A stretch of 64,000 nucleotides of DNA, taken from contig NC_134509.1 in the NCBI RefSeq assembly GCF_027942865.1, forward strand, positions 22,244,697 to 22,308,696, given 5' to 3'. The first letter of the stretch is position 1; every line of letters starts with the position of its first letter. The notes under the pieces were generated by a model. That model saw nothing but the letters and a program-made list of their open reading frames with translations, was not told the origin of the DNA and did no database searches. A program made the position numbers and the translations under genes. The DNA is from Odontesthes bonariensis. Taxonomy: Eukaryota > Chordata > Actinopteri > Atheriniformes > Atherinopsidae. Shown one piece after another: positions 49,521 to 61,400 of this stretch.

Positions 49521-50844
49521 AATAAACATCAGTAAACTAAATAAATTACCATTACCATGCTGTTCTGACATCACAATTTGCTTGTGTAAAAAACAATGCA
49601 TCAAGAATATTCAGCCCTTTAGACTGGGGGGAGGGGGGCAGATATGGTTTAGTTGTTATTGTCTACACTAGATTTCCTGACAGTGTCACACAAATGGACT
49701 TTTACATATTTGTGTAAATTCTACATTGTATAACATCAAATTTAACGAAAGAACTATAATGGACAAAAATAAATAAATAAATAAACTGACTGGAAAAGCA
49801 AATGTTTGTGAGTGGGAGGCAACGTGAGTTCCTACAGGAGTATGTATACGCACCTCTGAAAAAAAAGGGAATAAGTGATGGAGATAGAGTATGTGGGTGT
49901 ATTTGTGATCCTGTATCATTGAGCAGGGTTTCTGCCTCATTAGTGACTTTTAGTTTAACATTTCTGAGAAATCTATACTCGTATTCATTAGTTGTGCACG
50001 TCAAAATGCATTTCTGCTTGAGATGTGATTAAGTTTTCTTTCATAAGTCAGCGCTGTTACTTATTTGCATGCAAAAGACAGAAAAGCGTCCTCTAATGTC
50101 TTTGTGAATTAATGGGCTCCATCCCTCGAAGTCTCACGTAAAGACCCTTGAAGAGGGTTGTCACTGTGTTTTCGCAGTTTTTCAATTATTATTGCCTTCT
50201 ACTTTCGTTAAACTTTTGATTCCTGCTCTCCTCCACACCAGCATGTGTATCACTTCATGCATCACAACCAAACGCGTCATCGCTGTTAAATATAGAGTCC
50301 AACTGATCCTCCAGTCATGTCATTTTTGGCATGTTTGATCTGGTCTTATGTGCAGTGATTCTTTATAATCTCAACAGACCTTTCGAGAATTTTCGGACCT
50401 GAAGTGACTCATTACCCACCAGTTGTCTTGCCTCCTCCCAGCCCCTCGCCTTCTGCTCTTAGAGTCTATTCTAATTCGATATAAATTCCAATAATGACTG
50501 AATTACAATCGCTACATCCCTTTGTAGTGCTTATGCATACACAGTCTCCACTGCAGCTCATTCGTAAGCCTTAAGCCAACATAGCAACAGTTGGTGTTTG
50601 TGTGTGTTCTTTAATGCACTCACTCTCACCCTGCTGCTAACGATGCACAGAGAGGAAAAAACTAATCATATGCTTCTAAAATGTAAATTCTTCATTGTGT
50701 TGTCAGTTATAACATCCTAAAAATTCATATGGCTTTAAACCTTTGTCCATTGGATACCCTGTGTCGCAGTCTAATATTACGACTGTAGAGTTTTTCCTTT
50801 CTGTGTTTTTATTTTTAGTTGCTGTGTTACTTCTTCTTTAACTG

Positions 50845-50888
<44 letters not shown>

Positions 50889-51172
50889 CAAAGGTGTTTC
50901 CAGTATTTAGTATACATGACCACCACTTAGACTGAATGTTTTATTCTCACTATTTGGGGATGACACGATGTGTGTCAGTATTTTATTACTATTTGACAGA
51001 TGTGCAACCGATGTGATAATTCAAGGTAAAATGGCAAAACTTTTCAAAATTTTCAAGCAATAATAGAAAACTGTTTCCTACTGATACATAGATAGTATTT
51101 GTGTGCACTTTTGTGACTAAAGCCTATCCAGTTGTTCTATATACATTTTAGAATCACGTTTAAAATGGCCCG
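49521..51172. other. Intergenic, with a (TGAT)n microsatellite
   Basis: (TGAT)n lies at 50843-50887. Nothing else is recognised. Confidence 0.4.
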
Positions 51173-51256
51173 ATGACCGCCGGGATAGGCTCCAGCACCC
51201 CCCGCAACCCAACCGACGGATTAAGCGGGTATAGAAAATGGATGGATGGATGGACA
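51173..51256 (+). mobile_element. SINE 3' fragment
   Basis: GATGACCGCCGGGATAGGCT, CCGACGGATTAAGCGGGTAT and a (GGAT)n tail match the 3' part of the SINEs at 29223 and 43683. The 5' part is absent. Confidence 0.75.
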
Positions 51257-52028
51257 TTTAAAATGGTGAAAATAGTCCACGAACCTGTTGTAGTTGATGA
51301 GTAAGTAAATTTATTGCTCAAACTAAAACAAACTCCACAATAAAAGTCCAACAAGCAATTCATGACCATCCTCTAAGCTTGCTGTTCAGAGAGTTTTTAT
51401 TTATCAAATTGGAGTTTTTCTGTCCAGAATGAACTGTTGAGTGATTTCTCAAAGATTTGTTATGTTTATCTCTTTAATATTGTAAAATCTTGACCCTCCC
51501 GTGTAAAGTTTCTTGAAACTTGTAATTAGTTGCTTCTCTTCCTGATAGGAAGCCATAGGTGTTTTGTCTCGGCATGCCAAGACTCTTATAGACTCCTCTT
51601 ATATTTTCAGATAAATTAAATTTGTAGCTAAAGTTGAAAGAGAAGCCCAACAAATTGGGCTGCCTTTAATTTATATTAAATGTAGCTTATTCTAGATGTT
51701 GCTTTTGCCAACCTCTGGTCTTTAGGTGGCTGGTTAATGAAGGGGCAGTTTCTTTCTTACTGAATAGTTTGACTCACACTGATGTGTTTTTTCTCTGGGC
51801 CTGTTATAGATAAGAGGGTGTATAGTCGTCTTAAAACAACTGCAGGATTATTATCTGCCGGGTGCCTCACTGATAAACACTCTTACACTTTTAACAGGGG
51901 CACTGACGTAGCCCCACCATACTACCTTAAAACAGATGTGATGTATTAAAACTCTTGCACAACATTACTGCTGAAAGCAGTTGCCAAACATCCTCTGCAA
52001 GCTGTATTCAGAATCTCTTAAGATTAAT
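51257..52028. other. Sequence upstream of the NAT8-like gene
   Basis: A promoter and non-coding exon are expected here, but I see no clear TATA box or splice-bounded leader. Confidence 0.3.
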
Positions 52029-53841
52029 ATGAGGCTTAAAGCATCAAGATTGAACGGTAACAAAGGAGTAAAAGCTCAAAATGGACAGAGTATATTGGTA
52101 CGGGAATTTGAGCCTGCAGACGAACCAGAAGTCCAGCGGATTTTTTATGAAGGCCTGATGGAGATGGTACAGGACACTGCCTTTAAAGGTTTGAAATTTC
52201 ACCCTGAGAGTTTCCTGCTTTATGCCGCTATGACAGGTGAGATACATTTAAAATGTTACCTCTGTGACTTTTGCAAGTTGGAAAAGTTTAAGTGGTAATT
52301 TTCCAGCACAGGGTTGCTGCGACTGTTTAGACCTGAGTCTACGGTAGATAAGAACAAACACAGGCATTTTTTTTTCTTTAAGTGTATTTTTTAGCTTATT
52401 TTATGTTTTGCTTACAGGTCTTTCACATTGTGTCTTATTCTTGTGCTGCCACTGTAAAGAAGTTGTTTTTACAACTTTTTCGACCAACTTACCATATCTT
52501 TTGTTTGGCAGTTATTTGTTTTGTCATCACCATGTGTTGGTGGGTGATAGGACTCCTACCAGCAATTGTGGTGTGTATGCGCTACTTCTACAGCAGACGT
52601 GTGATCCGTGGCTATCTGAAGCAAGCTATGAGCAGAGACATGGGAGACATCGAGGGGTATTACATGAAATCTCCAGGTATACAAAGTAAAACGTCTAACT
52701 CAGGGATGTCCACATCCGATCCCCGAGGGCCGCTGTCCTGCAGGTTTTAGATGTTTCCCTGCTTCAACACACCTGATTCAGATGAATGCATCATTAGAAG
52801 GCTTGTGCAGAACTTAACAATCTTTTGAAGAGATCCATTTCATCTGAATCAGGTTGTTGAAGCAGGGAAACATCTAAAACCTGCAGGAGAGGCGCCCTTG
52901 AGGACCGACTTTGGACATACCTGATCTAACTGATGCACCAAAGTACTAAAACTATGGTTCCTCTTATTTTCTGATGCATAGCACCACAGTGAATGGCCCT
53001 CTGAAACCAACAGTCAGTGTAATGCACAGGGAGAGTATTGTCTCAGATTTGCACATACTGTTCTTGGTTAGTGAAAGCTGCAAACCTTTGCATCATATCC
53101 TATTATAACACTATGTGGTTGATTTTAATGTTGCTGAAGTTTTGCAAAACAACAAAGAAGGAAATTCTGTCTTTCAAGAAATCCTTTAGTGAACTGTTTT
53201 GTTTTCTAGAGTCTGTTGTTCTATCAAATGAAGAAATCCGTAGAAATCCTCCAACAGACTCTAGAATTAATTTTTTTAAAAAAGCACGCAGAATTTCCAT
53301 AATGAATTCAGAAATGGATTGTACGTTTCTGCAGTAATTTTGTCTTCTATGGGACACTTACTGCTGGAATATTAAGAGGAGACTTGTTTAACTTCTGCTA
53401 TTTCATGATTTGTGTTTTTTGTGATTGCCTTGTGCGCTTCCCTCCAACTAAGGTTCCTGTCTGTGGGTAGCAGTGATGCAGGGTAAAGTGGTGGGTGTTG
53501 TAGCAGCCGCCGGCCAGTCAGCGGATGTTGTTGAGCTGCAGCGGATGTGTGTTGACCAGCGATATCGGCGTTCTGGAGTTGGTGTTGCAATGGGAAAGAA
53601 GGTTTTGGAGTTTGCTGCTGCTCACAGATACTCCTCTGTTGTCTTGGGAACCACAGCTTACACACAAGCTGCACATCAGCTCTACCAGCGCCTTGGTTTC
53701 CACTGTATTGGGGTCACCAATGGGTACGTCATACCTGGTGCGAGACAGTCCCTACTGGAACAGATTTTCTACCGTGTGAGGCATCATCACTACAGTCTCA
53801 CTGTTCGAAACAGCAAAATCACATCAAATGGACAACGCTGA
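52029..53841 (+). CDS. Camello/NAT8-like membrane N-acetyltransferase
   Basis: Three coding exons, 52029-52236, 52395-52676 and 53453-53841, join in frame to give 292 residues. The second exon must start at 52395 (after TTTTTTAG), because the equally good-looking CAG at 52417 would break the frame. Order of parts: N-terminal ILVREFEPADEPEVQRIFYEG (start of the GNAT fold); a hydrophobic segment FCLAVICFVITMCWWVIGLLP with a second stretch AIVVC (membrane hairpin or anchor); DMGDIEGYYM; then GSCLWVAVMQGKVVGVV; the acetyl-CoA loop VDQRYRRSGVGVAM; and YTQAAHQLYQRLGF. The order matches NAT8/camello proteins (about 220-230 residues in mammals), which acetylate cysteine conjugates or lysines at the endoplasmic reticulum membrane. 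The substrate here is unknown. The ATG at 52029 is the first in frame. The extra N-terminal and exon-2 residues make it longer than usual. Confidence 0.8.
52700..52924. mobile_element. 225-bp palindromic MITE in the NAT8-like intron
   Basis: The ends TCAGGGATGTCC and GGACATACCTGA extend into long inverted arms (CCTGCAGGTTTTAGATGTTT..AAACATCTAAAACCTGCAGG; CACCTGATTCAGATGAA..TTCATCTGAATCAGG). TCTAAC occurs directly on both sides (52694-52699 and 52925-52930), a likely 6-bp target duplication. No coding is seen. The superfamily is not settled. Confidence 0.75.
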
Positions 53842-54379
53842 CTTCAGAAACAGAACAGACGACTAACCTGAATACAATTTTTGAGAATATTGTAATCATA
53901 AAAAGCAACATCGATGGTCAACTCTTCAAATGCTCACTAAAAAGGTTTTAATGACTTATTTAAACCAGTTGCCCAAAACCTGTTGGTTTAAGTGGAGTAT
54001 GGCTGATTTTGCCTGGTGGTTTACCTCAACTAATTCAACTTTACCTTCATCAAGTACTTTCCGTCTGCTAAAATTAAGTAAACCTGTAGAAGAAGAAGCA
54101 GAATAAGTATATATCAAATACCTTTTTGATGTCACCTTGTCCATTGTGGTGCTATATGATGATATGGGTAAGAATTAGCTCTGAAAAATCATGTGAAAGA
54201 AAGATATTTTATGTCTGTCTCGAGAGAGAAAGAGACCTTTTATCTACTGATTTTCTATTTTAATCATATCAAATCTAGATTTAAGCTAGCCTATCCATTT
54301 TTTGATGTCATATTATGCCCCAAATTGTATTTATAACATATGTATGCACATATACATATACTGTGTATAACACAATAAA
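53842..54379 (+). other. Probable 3' UTR of the NAT8-like gene
   Basis: Non-coding sequence from the TGA to an AATAAA at 54374-54379. The transcript end is inferred. Confidence 0.3.
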
Positions 54380-57300
54380 ATTGTACACACATATACATCA
54401 TACGTCTTGTCTCCGAAAGTTAAATTTGACATCTGCATTTATGTCTGCTGCTGTATTAGCTTTATATTATAATGGTTATAATTTGTGGCTTGGAATGCTT
54501 TATTGTAGAATTTCTGTAGGTTAAAAAAGGTTCAAATATCCTTAATAACTTAGTTTTGTCTTGATATCTTTCAACCTAGTCTCCCCAGAACAGGTGTACA
54601 TAACATACATAATACATAACATTTTCCCACTTTTTCTAAACATTTCTCAATGGTTATAAATTATGACATGGAAACATTTCACTGGCTGTTTTTATTTCCT
54701 TATGGGCAGCATTTAAGTGACATGATGGGGATCGTGAGGCTTGAATGATAAAATTAGTCTAAAACTGTCTAACTGTATATTTTGTACGATGTAGATCTAA
54801 CCAAATGGGGTTAGGCATTAACAATTCATTAACAATTCGGGGTTGAGAGTTCAGTAAAAAAAATAAAGATATGCAAGTGAGAGGGAAGTAAAAAAGTGCA
54901 ATAATTGTGGAAAAATGTGTGCAGGATGAGTCTTAAAATAGAAATCTCTTGATTGAGGGTGTTTGGTGTCACAAAGGGCGATCGATGATCATCTTTCAAC
55001 ATCCCTTCTAACTTCCTTTCTGTGTTTGTAGCCAAGTAAACTCTAGCAAGTGGGAAGTGGATGTCTTCCTGTATGAACATGTAGGCAGACATATGTCTTC
55101 GACAGGCTGACAAATCAAAATGCAAGACAACAATAACAGGGAACAGAGTAAGGACAGTGTAGAAGCCTGTTTGCACAACTGTTTTAGCCTTTATTGTGCA
55201 CTGTGGACCAGTGTAGCTGGTTCACATTCCATCATAAGATCAGGCTGTATCTTTATGTCTATACTTTTGTAGATATTGCCACCATTTTCATAGGTGTCAA
55301 AGTCCTCTTTGTGATGCGTTCATCCTTCCCTCCTTCAGCGTGTGAATAAACAGAATCATCTCAATCTATTCGTGTTTGCTCCACAGTGTCATGTCAGTGT
55401 GTTCTGTTTCTCATTCGGGCTGTTTTGACATTTTAACTGATTTTGACAACACAGCTGCTTGGGTGAGATAACAGAAGGGTGTAGCGGTTTTTTGCAGCCC
55501 TGTTTGCTGTGTTTTCTCTCAATCTTATTCTCCATCCATTAGACTTTGTCAGCTGTAAAACATGTCTCACCCCATTATCTGTGCTACAGTGTCATAGATA
55601 TGTTTCTAGTATTGTGGTTTCTACTCCATAAAGAGATCCAAAGTATCAGTGAGAATGACTTTACCTTAAAAGAATAAGTGTATAAATACAAATGACTTTC
55701 TAGGTTTCTACTTTTTGTTTGGGGGCCATGATGTTGCAGTGTTTAGCAGTAGTAATCCAGACCCAGAGGGTTTCTGCTTTGGATCTCGACTCAGGTTTCT
55801 CTGCATGGAATTGGATCATTCAACCTGTAGGTTTTCTCCAGATATTTCTTCCCACTTAGATGATTGTTAATATTGTGAAGGGTCTCATAAACTTTATCTA
55901 AATCTAAACAAAGTCATTTAGCTTCCTAGGACTAATGTCAAATGACAGCATTTTTTAAAGACTTTAAGAAAATAAATATTGGATCGACTAAGTAAAAAAA
56001 AGTTGTTCCAAAAAGGATTCAAACCTAATCCCTTCTGTTGTCATATGTTTTTGGGGTGGAAGTTAATATGGTTAATGCTCTTTATAGTCTTGAGGTTTAA
56101 TTAAAAGGTGTACAATACAACTAGACAGTTAATGTAGTTTCTTCTGAATTATTTAAACGGAGAAGGGGGACAAAAGTTAACTTTATATGACAGTTAACAC
56201 GAAATACAGCTAGCTAGCAATAAGCTTATAAAACAGTGCTCCCTCTCTCCATGTGTGGTGACAAAAAAGCGACTTCCAGACATTAATCCCCAAACAAATG
56301 GGTGGGTGCACATGCTCATGTGCATCATTTAAATATAGTCTGTGGATCCAAGACTGTGGGATAGTCTAAATGTACTTAACTTATGGTTCTGCTGGTTAGT
56401 GTGGACAGATTTTTACACAAGGGGTTGTTCAGTGTTTTTTTTTTTTTTTTGGAAGACGAGTAGAAAAGCATTGTCATGATGATCTTTTTACAATTAACTA
56501 CTTCAGGAACTGTAAAGGATGGAAATGCTTCATTTACAGAAATAATGCCGTCCCACGACATCATTGTGTAATATCAAAACTGCACTCTTAACATATTTCA
56601 CAACTTCCAGATGCACCATATTTCTTTGGTGTGGCAAAATGAGCAGATTTAAATTAGGCCAAAGGCAAACATATCAATAAAAAAAGCTCTACTTTAGACA
56701 GTCTCAGATGCCCAGGACTTCCCCAGCAGACCCTTACCATGTATACATGACATGTACATGCAATCAATGATAGTCCTGGAAGATTTGTGTTCAGTAGCTC
56801 AAGTCCAGGTAGAAGTATTTTTTTACTTCTTATATTGTCAGATTGGAACCCCTATAACACATGTGAAGAAATGTCCTATATTTTCCCCAAAGAAACTAAA
56901 ACTGTGGTGTTAATGTTAATGATTCACAGATCTGCTGGGGATAAGAAGAGGATATCTACACAGTGTAACAAGGGAGCATAGAGTAGTCAAATGATTTTGG
57001 AGTATCCCAAACAAATTAATATGATTAATTTATGCCGATTATATGGCTGGTAGTGCGATAGTCAGTAGGTCGAGCTGTCATCCTTCAGTAAGATAGCTGC
57101 TGTTCAATCGCCAAGAAGATTCTTTGGGAAATATGCTGAACCCCACAATGCTCTGCATGTAGGTGTCACATCTATTCATGCTTTTCTGCACCTTTTCCAC
57201 TGCTGCTGCGTTCCAAAAACCCCACAAAGTGACTGTGTCTCCTGTTTGACACCATATCTGTTGCTTTCCATAACAACCCAGTAATCCGTAATGCTTGTTG

Positions 57301-58137
57301 AAGCACAAAAACTAAACAAAAGTGAAATCTGAATGAAATCTTGTTGTTCTGATAACTTTTGTGTGCTTGGAGATATAACTATACAACAACAAAATAAAAA
57401 AGTTAGTGCAAAAGATGGATTAGTTTTGGTTTTGTTTACCCAGAGTTAAAGAAGTTTCTCAACATGAACCAAACTAAATAGAAATGAGGAAGAACAGATT
57501 TCACAAAATCAAAAACGCTGAGAGTGAAGTTTTCACATCAGCACATGGTGGCAAAGTCAGACTGAGGTTCATTCGTTGAAGGAAAAAAAAGCTGCCATAA
57601 CATGCTTTTCATGCACAAACGTAACTCTTGTAAACACCCGTTTATTGCTCAAACAAATTCTTCACAATTTGATTATCAAGTGCGAATCTTGCTGATATGT
57701 TTTACATTTATTTAGCTCCAGATTATCTCTGAGTCAAACTTAGTTTGTGCACTACCTCTTTACAGCAAAATCTGATTCTGGTGAAACTTTCCTTTGAATA
57801 TGTTGCTATCGGCCGAACTCCTTGTGACTAACTTCTCAGGAGGCTGAATCATCATACTCCAGTTTTTGATGACTTTGCTGAACTGTTGATTAATCAGTTA
57901 TATTAATCTTTAACTTCTTCACGTCCAACAGTTGTTCAAAATTCTTGGGTTCTTGGGACACCCGTCACAGAACATCACAATTTTAAGTTAAAATTCAGCC
58001 TTTGACATTATTTCCTTGATTTACTCTTGACCTGGTAAAATGAGAAAGGCTTTCGCTCCTCCCACCTCAGTTTCTGCCCAACAGGCCGCAAGCAAAAGAG
58101 GATGTATCAAACTTCATTTCATAAAGCATATGTGAAA
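54380..58137. other. Intergenic, nothing recognised
   Basis: AT-rich, without a supportable exon. Poly(T) runs and short frames only. Confidence 0.35.
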
Positions 58138-58420
58138 ATTATAAGAGATACATTTAGCTTCAACCTTAGGTGCTGAAAACAAGCTTCTTCATAAGCCTAC
58201 TTCTTCCACTGTGTTTGTCACCATCTCTGCAAAGAGAGGTAAGTGCTTAAAGATTCATTTTCCACTCATATAGTATGTATTACATACATGTAATATCTCA
58301 AGGACCCACTCTTTCAATCCCTCTATCTTGTTGTAGTAACGCTGCTGATGCTATTTCAGACACTAAAGCTGTCACATTCTTTTTTCTGATTAGACTCGAG
58401 CCTCCAAGGCAGATGCAAAG
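58138..58420 (+). promoter_or_regulatory. Probable leader of the lectin gene
   Basis: A TATA-like TTATAAGAG lies at about 58138-58146. A likely non-coding exon ends at 58238 before GTAAGT. The next exon begins at 58394 after CTGATTAG and contains the ATG at 58421. An earlier ATG at 58413 is followed by a stop after two codons. Confidence 0.35.
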
Positions 58421-61400
58421 ATGACTGTCGAGTACCGTGCCTCCACACTGACAAACATGGACCTTGAAGAAAGTAAGATTGGCTACAAGCAGTTTTTTCC
58501 AGATGGCAGCCAACTACGCCATTCAGGTAAAGAAATAAGCTTTATTTCAAGTAACTCTTCTTTCATCAACAGAAGTAGGAAATAGTTATTATTGTCCTCC
58601 ATTCTCTAGAGTTAAGAACTGATTCTCTCCAAAGCCATTCGCCATGCAGTACATTCCACTCTCAAAAGAAACATGTAAGAGGTGCTTTTGTCCACATCTT
58701 CAGTCGTATTAAATTCTGAAATACCAACAAATCTCTAGGCTGTTGTTTTCTGTGAAGGTGAGTCTCCACATGAGCTCAAATAGTCGAACTTGTAAGTCCA
58801 AAAACTGTATTTTGTGTTTTTAACTAACAACCTTAACGGTTCATCTGTGACAGCAAAGTATAGAAATGAGGATTGTGGGTGGATCCTGTGATGTCCGGAT
58901 ACTGTCCTCCTGCCAAAAATGACTCCGTGGCACATCTGCTCATTGAAATAATTAACTTTTAAAAGAAATTCAGTCTGTGGTGGTTGTGAGAAACACATGC
59001 ATGTGGAAAACATGGTAAACATAGCCATTGTACAACTTTTGAGCCTTTATTGTAAAACTGCTACGCTTTGTGCTGTGGCACACGTAGCTCTTACACTTCT
59101 TTTTGAGACTGGGTGGTACAGTATGTGTGATATCTGACAGAAACATAAAGTATTTAAGTAAATGGGTCTTAGAGGCAGATCGACTGGCTGTAAACTTAAC
59201 ACAGACAATCTGTGCAATGATCTTGGCAAACAATGTTGTTACACACAATTTTTTTGTGTTGTCATCCTGCAATTTTCCAGTTTTGACGTAGAAATTCAGC
59301 CAAATGTCATTCAGTGAAAATATTACAATAAATGCTAAATGCAGCTAAGTCTTTTTGAATAAGTCATGTTGCCGTCATGATGCATTTGACTTAGACATGG
59401 AGCACTGCTGAGACTCTACCGACACTATGTCTTTATGAATAAAACATTTTAATGTTCTCCAGCCGCAGAATTTCTCTGATTAAACTCTGATTAATTTCCC
59501 ACAACAATGGATGAAAACTCATATTAACATGATGACTTTGGACTTAAATTAGTCCCATCACCCAAAACATGACTTGATATTGCTTTTATTGTAACTCAAA
59601 ATGTATTTTCTTCAATGAACCACATATTATGTTTACAGCTTGCTGTGCTGCCCAATAAATCGCAGTCATAAGAAATGATTATAGTTAATTCTGTAAAAAC
59701 ACAAGACTGTAATATTGATACGTGGTTAATGTAGCAAATCACTATATAGATTATGTGTTAACATATGCTACTTGTGTGTGTAGGCTGTTTTTCTTCAGTA
59801 TAATCAGATTTATATTTATTTTAGTGTTAGCTTGAAATGAACAATTTGTATAGATATTTTGCAACACTTAGCAGTAAAACCACAAGTTCCTTGGATCACT
59901 TCATCAATTCTGAGTTTCTACTTCCACTTTGCTTGCTTCCATTCAGCATATGTGTTGAGAAACAGCCCGTTCAAGATTGCTACAATTTGCCTCGGGCTGC
60001 TGTGTGTTCTTCTGTTGGCTGGGGTCATAGGCCAGAGTGTCCACTGTGAGTCTACCTTTCTGTTTTTTCTCTGTCAAGTGTTCACATTGTCTGGTGTCAA
60101 GATAAAATTGCTGATTCATATTTTCTCTCCTCTGGGCAGACCAAAACGTAGAGCATGATCGTCAGACAAACCTAAAAACCCTGAGTACGGACAAAGAGAA
60201 GCTTCAACAACAGCTGAAAACAGTGGAAAATGAGAAAAAAACTATCGAAGTCAACCGCAATCAATTGCAGGAACGCTCAGATTACTTAGTGAGGAGGAAT
60301 AGCCAAATACAGACCAACAGCGATTTACTGACCCAAGAAATAAACAAAATTAAACTTAGCCAAAGCCAGTCACAGACCAGTAGCGCAGCTTTAAGCAAAG
60401 AGTTAGAACAACTTAAAGTCACGAAAGCCCAGCTGCAAAAAGATAAAGATAGCTTGACTACAGCTCAAAACAGCTTAAAGACACAATATGATGCAACTGT
60501 GAAACGCAGACAAGAGTTACAGGCCAGTTGTGACTCTGTGACCAAAGACAGGGACAATCTACAGAACAAGTACAACAATGTTACCAGATCAAGAGAGCAG
60601 CTGCAGATGAGTTACAATGCTTTGGTTATGAAAGTAGAGCATTTACAGGACAGGTACAACTTCTCAGCCAGTGAGAAAGACAAGTTAGCAAGCAGCCACC
60701 AAAACCTGACCATTGAGATTGACACTCTGCAGGCCACTTGTAACATACTTAAAAAAGCACAAAATGAGTTGCAGGCTTCATACGCGGCAATCATTAAGGA
60801 AAAAAACGAGTTGGAAAGCAATTTCAAGAATGTAACAGGTGAGAGAGATCTGTGGAAAACAAAAACCGACAACCTGACTGCTGAGAGAGACCAGCTGCTG
60901 GAGAGAGTTAACAGACTGAATGCAACGATTCAAGGTAGGCAAAGAAAAACAGACAGAAAGACATGCTGCAAAATGTTTCCTGTTTGTTAAAGTTTGCACA
61001 TGTATGTGTAGCATCCACAAAAAAACAAATCCAATTCTCTCTAATCATGGAAAACTACGAATGGGTTTTGTTTCAGTGTGTGATCACTGACCCACAAATA
61101 TCTTCCAATTGCAGAAAAGAAGTGTCCTGTTGGCTGGAAGAAGTTTGAAAACAGCTGCTATTTTACCTCTTTGATGAAGAAAACCTGGAACCTGAGCAGA
61201 GAATTCTGTCAAGGCAAAGGAGCAGACCTTGCTGTCATAAACAGTGAGGAGGAAATGGTGCGTTCATCTAACACAGTCTCATAGAAGTTTGTTAGCATTT
61301 CTATTGATCTGATTTTTGTGAAACTCATACTGGAGGTGTTTTATGACAAACAAAGTCCTTATACAGGGGCTTGATTGGTTGGGTAGTGGAATTATACACT

